DNA from: Flammeovirgaceae bacterium
Lineage (GTDB): Bacteria; Bacteroidota; Bacteroidia; Cytophagales; Cyclobacteriaceae
DNA length: 64,000 nucleotides
Reading direction: 5' to 3'
Assembly (NCBI GenBank): GCA_016709845.1
Contig: JADJMA010000060.1
Coordinates: 124,001-188,000 of the forward strand
Positions 57,905 through 64,000 of this stretch are shown here, piece after piece. Position numbers and translations under genes: made by a program. How positions within the stretch are numbered: the stretch's first letter is position 1; the number at the start of each line of letters is the position of its first letter. The notes under the pieces are model-generated. The model ran no database searches, was not told the DNA's origin, and saw nothing but the letters and a program-made list of their open reading frames with translations.

Positions 57905-58332
57905 TTTGCTGCTTGTTCTACGTAATCTCTTCTTACTGTAAAGCGGGTCTTAATCGGAAGTTTTCCATCCGCCAAAGCCAATGCTTCTTTTGCTGTTGCC
58001 ATGGTAACTCCCCCTGCTTCAAACAGAATAGTCCCTGGTTTAATAACTGCTACCCAATATTCGGGCGCTCCCTTACCTTTACCCATCCGCACTTCTGCAG
58101 GCTTGCGGGTAATAGGTTTGTCAGGGAAAATGCGAATCCAAACCTGACCTTCACGCTTCATGGCACGGGTAACCGCCACACGAGCTGCTTCTAACTGACG
58201 GGCTGTAATCCAACCGGGTTCAAGAGCTTTTAATGCAAAAGAACCGAAAGCAATAGAGTGACCACGTGTGGCCGTACCCTTCACTTTTCCTTTTTGCATT
58301 TTCCTGAATTTAGTCCGCTTAGGCTGTAACAT
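57901..58332 (-). CDS. rplP: Ribosomal protein L16
   Basis: A 143-residue protein near the A-site. MLQPKRTKFRKMQKGKVKGT, FGSFALKALEPGWITARQLEAAR, GQVWIRIFPDKPITRKPAEVRMGKGKGAPE (conserved as a whole in the family) and FEAGGVTMATAKEALALA are typical. Intact. Confidence 0.96.
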   Translation of the reverse strand: MLQPKRTKFRKMQKGKVKGTATRGHSIAFGSFALKALEPGWITARQLEAARVAVTRAMKREGQVWIRIFPDKPITRKPAEVRMGKGKGAPEYWVAVIKPGTILFEAGGVTMATAKEALALADGKLPIKTRFTVRRDYVEQAAK

Positions 58333-58358
58333 GATTTACTGCTTTTATCTGTTCTTAA

Positions 58359-59150
58359 TTATTTCCGACCTTTTCTTTCTCCTCCACGTTCACCTCTGGG
58401 TGAGCGTTCGTTTCTTCCACCACGATCATTACCGCCCCTTCTTCTATCACCACCACCTGCTTGACCTGGTTTATTCTCTCCCGGAGTATTGCTTACGATG
58501 CCTACGTTAGTCGAAAGATCTCGCTTGCCGTACACTTCACCTTTAAATATCCATACCTTAATACCAATCTTTCCATACACGGTTTGTGCTTCAGAGATGG
58601 CATAATCAATATCTGCTCTCAGCGTATGCAAAGGAATCCGTCCTTCTTTATACTGTTCGGTGCGGGCCATATCGGCACCAGCCAAACGACCTGACAACTT
58701 CACCTTAATCCCTTCAGCGCCTACACGCATTGTCGATGCAATAGCTTGCTTCATCGCTCTGCGATAAGAAATTCTTGCCTCTAATTGTTGAGCGATTGAT
58801 TCACCTACCAAGCGGGCATCCAATTCAGGACGCTTGATTTCATAGATGTTTATTTGAACATCCTTATTGGTAAGTTTCTTCAACTCTTCTTTAATCTTAT
58901 CAACCTCGGTACCTCCTTTTCCAATAACTACACCTGGACGGGCCGTATGAATAGTTAAGGTTATTCTTTTAAGTGTACGCTCAATAACAACTTTGGCGAT
59001 ACCCCCCTTTTGAATACGGGCATCAACATACTTTCTGATTTTTTGGTCTTCCACCAATTTATCAGCAAAGGAATTTCCACCGAACCAGCTAGAGTCCCAT
59101 CCACGGACAATGCCTAATCTGAAACCTACCGGGTTAATCTTTTGTCCCAT
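58359..59150 (-). CDS. rpsC: Ribosomal protein S3 with Arg/Gly-rich tail
   Basis: A 263-residue protein of the mRNA entry channel. The start MGQKINPVGFRLGIVRGWDS, the KH domain (TIHTARPGVVIGKGG, then EVDKIKEELKKL) and the C-terminal domain (GAEGIKVKLSGRLAGADMAR, GRIPLHTLRADIDYA) are typical. After about residue 220 comes a tail of roughly 40 residues rich in Gly, Arg, Glu and Asn with GGDRRRGGNDRGGRNER-type repeats. C-terminal extensions are usual in Bacteroidota S3, but this one is strongly RGG-like. Intact. Confidence 0.96.
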   Translation of the reverse strand: MGQKINPVGFRLGIVRGWDSSWFGGNSFADKLVEDQKIRKYVDARIQKGGIAKVVIERTLKRITLTIHTARPGVVIGKGGTEVDKIKEELKKLTNKDVQINIYEIKRPELDARLVGESIAQQLEARISYRRAMKQAIASTMRVGAEGIKVKLSGRLAGADMARTEQYKEGRIPLHTLRADIDYAISEAQTVYGKIGIKVWIFKGEVYGKRDLSTNVGIVSNTPGENKPGQAGGGDRRRGGNDRGGRNERSPRGERGGERKGRK

Positions 59151-59618
59151 TTATTCTTTCGTTTCTTTTGATTCTGACTTAACCGCCTCGGCCTTTGCAG
59201 GCATGCGATCTACTGTTAAGGTTACATGATTTGATCTTTTTCTTACGCGGTGAGCGCGACCTTGCGGTGCGGGTCTAAGACGTTTTAAAATGCGACCACC
59301 ATCAACAAATACTTCTTTCACAAAAAGATCAGCTTCTTCCAACTTCACATCTGTATTCTTTGCTTCCCAGCTGCTAATGGCCGATAAAAGCAATTTTTCC
59401 ATTTTAGCAGCAGCGTGCTGAGCTTCGTACTTCAAAATATTTAAAGCTTTGCTTACCCGCTCGCCACGAATTAAGTCAGCCACTAAACGCATCTTACGTG
59501 GAGAAGTAGGAACGTTTTTTAAGTAAGAGGTAGAAGCACCCTTTTTTGCGGCTTCTTTTACAGCCTCAATCTTCTCTCTTTTTACGACTGATCTTTTTTT
59601 CTTTTTTACTGTTTCCAT
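59151..59618 (-). CDS. rplV: Ribosomal protein L22
   Basis: A 155-residue protein whose loop lines the exit tunnel. The core STSYLKNVPTSPRKMRLVAD, LIRGERVSKALNIL, RILKRLRPAPQGRAHRVRKR and SNHVTLTVD is standard. An N-terminal Lys-rich extension of about 28 residues and a C-terminal Glu/Lys tail make it longer than the usual 110. The frame is intact, and its stop abuts the rpsC start. Confidence 0.95.
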   Translation of the reverse strand: METVKKKKRSVVKREKIEAVKEAAKKGASTSYLKNVPTSPRKMRLVADLIRGERVSKALNILKYEAQHAAAKMEKLLLSAISSWEAKNTDVKLEEADLFVKEVFVDGGRILKRLRPAPQGRAHRVRKRSNHVTLTVDRMPAKAEAVKSESKETKE

Positions 59619-59646
59619 AGTTCAGGAATCTTGAAAATTCTTGATT

Positions 59647-59916
59647 TTACCCTTTGTTATTTCCTGAGTGTCCTTTAAACGTGCGGGTTGGCGCAAATTC
59701 ACCAAGTTTGTGGCCCACAATGTTTTCGGTAACATACACCGGAATGAATTTATTTCCATTGTGTACGGCAAACGTGTGCCCGATACAATCCGGAGTGATG
59801 GTAGATCTGCGTGACCAGGTTTTGATCACAGATTTTTTTCCAGCCTGCTCCATAACTGCCCCTTTCTTGGCAAGTCTTGAGTCTAAATAAGGACCTTTTT
59901 TAACTGACCTTCCCAT
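59647..59916 (-). CDS. rpsS: Ribosomal protein S19
   Basis: An 89-residue protein of the 30S head. MGRSVKKGPYLDSRLAKK, IKTWSRRSTITPDCIGHTF, VHNGNKFIPVYVTENIVGHKL and GEFAPTRTFKGHSG are all typical. Intact; 2 nt after rplB. Confidence 0.96.
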   Translation of the reverse strand: MGRSVKKGPYLDSRLAKKGAVMEQAGKKSVIKTWSRRSTITPDCIGHTFAVHNGNKFIPVYVTENIVGHKLGEFAPTRTFKGHSGNNKG

Positions 59917-59918
59917 AA

Positions 59919-60743
59919 TTATTTTTTCCTTCTTGCAATGATTAAACCATCAGAATACTTCTTCGGGTGACGGGTTTTCTTACCCTTAGACAACAAGCCC
60001 TTGCGTGATCTTGGATGACCACCTGACGCGCGTCCTTCACCACCACCCATCGGGTGATCTACCGGGTTCATAGCCACTGGTCTTGTGCGAGGACGTACCC
60101 CTCTCCAACGACTGCGACCAGCTTTACCAACACTTTCGTTCATGTGTTCGGCATTTGAAACCGCCCCTACCGTAGCAAGGCAATTCACCAATACATTTCT
60201 TAATTCTCCCGAAGGAGTTTTTAATGTTGCATACACCGCTTCGCGGGCAACCAATTGTACAAATGTGCCTGCACTGCGAGCCATAGAAGCACCACGACCG
60301 GGCTTCATTTCAACATTATGAATAATAGTACCAATAGGAATTTTAGAAAGCGGCAATGCGTTACCAACCTCTGGCGCGATGTTGTGACCGGAGATTACGG
60401 TTTGACCTACTTTAATTCCTTGTGGAGCAATAATGTATGACTTAACGCCATCGGCATAATATAACTTAGCTATGCGCGCAGTTCTTGACGGATCGTATTC
60501 AATAGACTTCACAACCGCTGGAATATCAAAACGGTCGCGCTTGAAATCAATCAAACGAACTTTTTGCTTATGACCACCGCCAATATAGCGCATAGTCATG
60601 CGGCCCTGGTTGTTACGCCCACCTGTTTTCTTAAGAGTAGTTACCAAAGATTTCTCCGGCTTGCTCTCTGTAATATCCTCAAAACCGGGAGACATCCGAT
60701 GACGGGTTCCTGCAGTTATGGGTCTAAGTTTTCTCAACGCCAT
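59919..60743 (-). CDS. rplB: Ribosomal protein L2
   Basis: A 274-residue core protein of the peptidyl-transferase region. NNQGRMTMRYIGGGHKQKVR, GDGV-type strand replaced by YADGVKSYIIAPQGIKVGQ, GRGASMARSAGTFVQLVARE and the conserved C-terminal NPVDHPMGGGEGRASGGHPRS carry the functional histidine. Intact; 10 nt after rplW. Confidence 0.96.
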   Translation of the reverse strand: MALRKLRPITAGTRHRMSPGFEDITESKPEKSLVTTLKKTGGRNNQGRMTMRYIGGGHKQKVRLIDFKRDRFDIPAVVKSIEYDPSRTARIAKLYYADGVKSYIIAPQGIKVGQTVISGHNIAPEVGNALPLSKIPIGTIIHNVEMKPGRGASMARSAGTFVQLVAREAVYATLKTPSGELRNVLVNCLATVGAVSNAEHMNESVGKAGRSRWRGVRPRTRPVAMNPVDHPMGGGEGRASGGHPRSRKGLLSKGKKTRHPKKYSDGLIIARRKK

Positions 60744-60753
60744 CGTTCAAAAA

Positions 60754-61041
60754 TTATACGTTGCTATAAAAATCAATTACTTCACCTGAAGCCAAGGTTA
60801 CAATGGCTTTCTTATAATCTGGTTTGCGACCGGATAACACACCTGCTTTAGTAAAACGTGATTTGAATTTACCCAGCACATTAATCGTGTTAACGCGTTC
60901 CACATTTACACCATACATTTTCTCTACTGCATTCTTTATTTCTACTTTGTTGGCTGTGGCTTCTACAATAAAACCGTACTTGCCCTTCTCATTCAAAGAA
61001 GAAACTTTCTCAGTAACCAGGGGTTGTTTTAAGATGCTCAT
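60754..61041 (-). CDS. rplW: Ribosomal protein L23
   Basis: A 95-residue protein at the tunnel exit, docking site for trigger factor and SRP. ILKQPLVTEKVSSLNEKGKY, FIVEATANKVEIKNAVEKMYGV and the C-terminal YKKAIVTLASGEVIDFY are typical. Intact. Confidence 0.95.
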   Translation of the reverse strand: MSILKQPLVTEKVSSLNEKGKYGFIVEATANKVEIKNAVEKMYGVNVERVNTINVLGKFKSRFTKAGVLSGRKPDYKKAIVTLASGEVIDFYSNV

Positions 61042-61045
61042 TGGT

Positions 61046-61679
61046 TTACTGCTTATTTAATAGGTTATCAATCTTAACTATCGAGCTCTCAAGCAAAATC
61101 ACCTGCTCTGCATTCATTACATCGTAGGTATTGATTTGATCGGCAGTTATAATTTTGGAGTTCTGAATATTTCTTCCTGAAAGAACTACGTTCTTATTAG
61201 CCTCCGGAAGAACCAAAAGTGTTTTCTTATCCTGAAACGACAGGGCTTTAATTAAGGCAATGAAATTCTTGGTCTTTGGTGCTTCAAAATTGAAGTCCTC
61301 AACCACAGCAATCATGTTATCCTTAGCCTTATAGGTTAGGGCAGATTTTCTTGCTAAATCTTTAACCTTCTTGTTCAGTTTAAAAGAATAATCGCGAGGG
61401 GTTGGACCAAAAACACGACCACCACCTTTATATTGAGGATTCTTAATGTTACCCGCACGGGCGCCACCTGTTCCTTTTTGCTTCTTCAACTTTCTAGAAG
61501 ATCCGCTAATCTCGTTACGCTGCTTGGACTTATGTGTGCCCTGGCGTTGGTTAGCCAAAAAAGCTTTTTACATCCAACCATATTGCGTGATCGTTAGGTT
61601 CAATGCCAAAAACCTCACTGGTGAGGTTTACTTTGCGGTCGGTTATTTCACCGCTAGATTTTACAACTGCTATGTCCAT
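61046..61679 (-). CDS. rplD: Ribosomal protein L4 (frameshifted)
   Basis: ATG 61679 opens MDIAVVKSSGEITDRKVNL, then TSEVFGIEPNDHAIWLDVKSF; an extra T in the run near 61562-61567 breaks the frame before LANQRQGTHKSKQRNEISGS. The rest (KKQKGTGGARAGNIKNPQYK, GGGRVFGPTPRDYSFKLNKK) is complete. About 210 residues. The start overlaps the rplC stop (TAATG). In E. coli L4 regulates its own operon; see the rplC leader. Confidence 0.94.
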
Positions 61680-62311
61680 TACTTTTGCAGAATTATCGTT
61701 GAATTATTCGAACCTGGTACAGAACCGCTTACAAGGATCAAATTTTTATCGGCTAGAATCCTAACTACGCGAAGGTTAGTAACCTTTACGCGATCAGTAC
61801 CCATACGGCCTGGTAAACGCTTTCCTTTAATAACACGGGATGCAAAAGATGCATTACCCATAGAACCTGGAGCACGCAAACGGTTATGCTGTCCGTGAGT
61901 TTGACCACCCACTCCAGCAAATCCATATCGCTTTACTACTCCTTGAAATCCTTTTCCTTTAGATGTCCCTACGGCATCTATAAAGTCACCTTCAACAAAA
62001 ACATCCTGCACGTTGATTTGCTTTCCTAATTCAATCAAGCCGTCATACTCCGCGCGGAAGTCTCTGAATTCGACAACATGTTTTTTAGGGCTTGTGTTGG
62101 CCTTTTTGAAATGACCAACCAGCGGCTTGGGTGTATTTTTCTCTTTCCGTTCTGCAAAGGAAAGCTGCACAGCTCTGTATCCGTCTACCTCCGTATTTTT
62201 TACGTGAGTGACAACACAAGGGCCGGCCTCGATGACTGTAACAGCGATATTCTGGCCATCTGGGCCAAATACGCTTGTCATTCCTACTTTACGTCCTAAT
62301 ATTCCAGGCAT
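61679..62311 (-). CDS. rplC: Ribosomal protein L3
   Basis: A 210-residue protein and the first gene of the superoperon here. MPGILGRKVGMTSVFGPDGQ, VTVIEAGPCVVTHVKN, GKGFQGVVKRYGFAG, THGQHNRLRAPGSMGNASF and GKRLPGRMGTDRVKVTNL are typical. Usually rpsJ (S10) lies directly upstream of rplC; here that position is a promoter and leader instead. Intact. Confidence 0.96.
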   Translation of the reverse strand: MPGILGRKVGMTSVFGPDGQNIAVTVIEAGPCVVTHVKNTEVDGYRAVQLSFAERKEKNTPKPLVGHFKKANTSPKKHVVEFRDFRAEYDGLIELGKQINVQDVFVEGDFIDAVGTSKGKGFQGVVKRYGFAGVGGQTHGQHNRLRAPGSMGNASFASRVIKGKRLPGRMGTDRVKVTNLRVVRILADKNLILVSGSVPGSNNSTIILQK

Positions 62312-62337
62312 GGTTGAAACCTATTTTGCTTGTTTTT

Positions 62338-62382
62338 AACCCGTTTTGCGGGTTTTGTACCGCAAAAAGGACTGCAAAGATA
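62338..62382 (-). promoter_or_regulatory. rplC leader: Promoter and structured leader of the ribosomal superoperon
   Basis: On the minus strand the -7 element TATCTTTG is at 62375-62382, followed by CAGTCC as at rpsH (CAGCCC); the -33 region is weak (a TTGG about 18-19 nt upstream). The leader can form two hairpins that exclude each other: TTTTGCGG/CCGCAAAA (62344-62367) and AACCCG/CGGGTT (62338-62354). Such alternatives fit attenuation or binding by a ribosomal protein, which is an inference. The remaining 62383-62595 shows no gene. Confidence 0.6.
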
Positions 62383-62595
62383 GGAACTAAACATTAGCTA
62401 CCAAGTGCACCTTTCAAAAAAATAAATGAGACCAGTTCCTGAACCATAAGAACGAGGGGGATATTTATATTAAATGTCTCATTTTCAATTATATATATCT
62501 AAACTTGAAAACTATTCAACCAACTAATATTTATTGTAAGCAAGAGCTGCTTTAACAAAACTCAAAAAAGGTTTTACTTTTCCGATCAATTCTGA

Positions 62596-63623
62596 ATGGC
62601 TCGAATGAAACAGGTTTCTTATGGAAAGGGATGGATAATATTAATAACGCTGTTGGTTGGATTACTCGTTGCCAACATCTCTATTGGAAGTGTTCCAATT
62701 CCGTTTTCAAAACTATTTTCCAGTCTTTTTGCTGATCACCCCCTGTTTTCAGATATTCTTTGGCACTTCAGGATACCCAAAGCGCTTACCTGCCTGCTTG
62801 CCGGAAGTGCACTGGCTACTGCTGGATTGTTAATGCAAACCCTTTTTAGAAATCCAATGGCGGGACCTGATGTACTGGGGCTAACCTCGGGTGCCAGTTT
62901 GCTGGTGGCTTTAGTTATTCTACTCGGGCAGTTTAGCACAATTTTCAAAGGAGTGCTTTTCATAACTCCTGGAGCATAGCACTGGCGGCCAGTTTGGGAG
63001 GCGGTTTAGTTTTTCTACTGATCATTTCTATTGCCAAATATGTTAAAGACAATGCCGCACTATTAATTATAGGATTGATGATAAGTGCGGCCACCTCATC
63101 ATTGGTAAGCGTTATGCAATACACCAGCAAGGCCGATGATCTGCAGGCATTCCTGATCTGGACGTTAGGCAGCATGGGTAATACCAACTGGACGGAAATA
63201 GGTGTGCTTGCCACAGTAGTTGCTCTCGGCTTAGGGATTAGTTACGGCTCCATAAAATCATTAAACTCCTGGCTATTGGGCGAGAACTATGCGCGTAGTC
63301 TTAATATAAATATGGGCCGATCGCGTTTATGGATTGTGGTTGCCACTGGATTACTCACCGGATCGGTAACGGCATTTTGCGGACCTATCGCTTTCGTGGG
63401 ACTTGCTGTACCACACCTAGTAAGGTTGATTATTCCGGTAACGAACCATAAAATATTAATGCCGGCTGTCATGATGGGCGGCTCTATCTTGCTGCTCTTT
63501 TGCGATTTAATAGCCCAACTCCCCGGCAGTACTCAAATCTTACCTCTCAATGCCATTACTTCTCTCATTGGAGCGCCCGTTGTAATCTGGATGGTTATTA
63601 AATCAAAAAGAATCAGTGTCTGA
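62596..63623 (+). CDS. FecCD/BtuC-family ABC transporter permease (frameshifted)
   Basis: About 340 residues with many membrane helices, a permease of iron-siderophore, heme or vitamin B12 importers. Typical segments: WHFRIPKALTCLLAGSALATAG, LMQTLFRNPMAGPDVLGLTSGA, IWTLGSMGNTNWTEI, AVTAFCGP-type GSVTAFCGPIAFVGLAVPHL and the C-terminal ELPVGAITALIGAPVF equivalent LPLNAITSLIGAPVVIW. The frame breaks near 62972 (LFITPGA to HSWSIALAASLGG). The ATPase gene overlaps or follows directly. The ligand cannot be told from this part. Confidence 0.9.
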
Positions 63624-63636
63624 ATCTACCCCCATA

Positions 63637-64000
63637 ATGCTACAGACCAAGAACCTCGCTACAGGATACAAACTGGATGGCAAGGATTTTCCGCTCTTTG
63701 ATAACCTGAACCTAAACCTGTATAAAGGAGAACTGGTTTGCTTTATGGGATCTAATGGTATTGGTAAAACAACATTAATTAGAACATTAGTTGGACTTCA
63801 AAAACCCTTACGGGGATTTATTGAGATTCCCTCCCAAGATTCCGTGGCATTGGTTCTTACCGATAAAATTACATCTTCCATAATGACCGTCTATGACCTG
63901 GTGTCGTATGGCCGGTATCCTTATTTGAATTGGAATATTCAATTGTCGGCTAATGATCATAGGCTAATTGAAGAATCTATTAAGCGAGTGCATTTAGAAC
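63637..64000 (+). CDS. ABC transporter ATP-binding protein, FecE-type (3' cut by window)
   Basis: The frame is open to the end of the window. Present are MLQTKNLATGYKLDGKDFPL, the Walker A motif GSNGIGKTTLIRTL and a Q-loop region, but the signature and Walker B lie beyond the edge. The ATG at 63637 is preceded by an in-frame GTG at 63616 that overlaps the permease stop, so either may be the start. It is the energy subunit of the importer with the gene before it. Confidence 0.9.
   Translation, partial: MLQTKNLATGYKLDGKDFPLFDNLNLNLYKGELVCFMGSNGIGKTTLIRTLVGLQKPLRGFIEIPSQDSVALVLTDKITSSIMTVYDLVSYGRYPYLNWNIQLSANDHRLIEESIKRVHLE

Noticed and set aside
62383..62595. A possible small RNA or riboswitch between rplC and the ABC importer
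   Set aside because: The sequence is AT-rich without a stable conserved fold that I can recognise; a cobalamin riboswitch would need its B12-box, which is not seen.
1..64000. Programmed frameshifting as the reason for so many broken genes
   Set aside because: The shifts go in both directions, occur at different and unrelated runs, have no shared slippery site or downstream structure, and are accompanied by deletions. Error is simpler.
1..64000. CRISPR array, prophage or insertion sequence
   Set aside because: No regularly spaced repeats, no integrase or transposase motifs, and no structural phage genes were found on either strand.

Overview
The window looks like chromosome of a gliding-type Bacteroidota, most likely a member of the Cytophagales. 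The evidence is a gldH lipoprotein gene, a fused secDF, a SusC/SusD pair, a metalloprotease with a type IX secretion (T9SS) sorting tail, promoters of the TTTG-N19-TAnnTTTG kind, few Shine-Dalgarno sequences, and a ribosomal superoperon that runs on into rpoA, rplQ, carA and eno. There is no sign of phage, plasmid, insertion sequence, CRISPR array, tRNA or rRNA.

Layout. 1-1.3 kb: end of a RicT/PSP1 gene and gldH (+). 1.4-11.2 kb (minus): a two-component pair, secDF, a small membrane protein, udk, a broken rdgB, a tandem set of FKBP prolyl isomerase lipoproteins with two gene remnants, and nrnA. 11.3-23.8 kb: central metabolism and peptidases (ndk, gcvP, a decayed TPR gene, an M28 peptidase, sdaAA, upp, an M42-type peptidase, a GH109-type oxidoreductase, SemiSWEET, a VOC protein). 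23.8-28.7 kb: envelope proteins, a sterol-desaturase-family oxygenase, an HTH regulator, a DinB protein and DUF4421. 28.9-37.9 kb (+): a tightly coupled operon of SusC, SusD, a Calx-beta-like lipoprotein, a second lipoprotein and a secreted M43 metalloprotease, followed by another Calx-beta-like lipoprotein. 38-45 kb: assorted enzymes. 45.2-62.3 kb (minus): eno, carA and the S10/spc/alpha ribosomal operons from rplC to rplQ with secY, map and infA. 62.6-64 kb (+): a FecCD/BtuC-type ABC importer, cut by the window edge.

A dominant feature is sequence damage. About 40 frameshifts are visible, many at homopolymers and many in genes that should be essential and single-copy (eno, rpoA, rplQ, rplO, rplR, rplD, map). 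Several internal deletions (rdgB, susC, rplQ) and one nonsense codon (susC) are also present. The simplest reading is an error-prone, unpolished assembly, with real decay possible in the TPR gene, the FKBP remnants and susC. Frameshifted genes are given here as whole spans, with the break located in each entry.

The most interesting biology is the 29-38 kb operon, which looks like a protein- or peptide-scavenging version of a Sus locus: protease plus binding lipoproteins plus SusCD, with no carbohydrate enzyme. Next is a matched pair of ribosomal promoters and hairpin leaders in front of rplC and rpsH.
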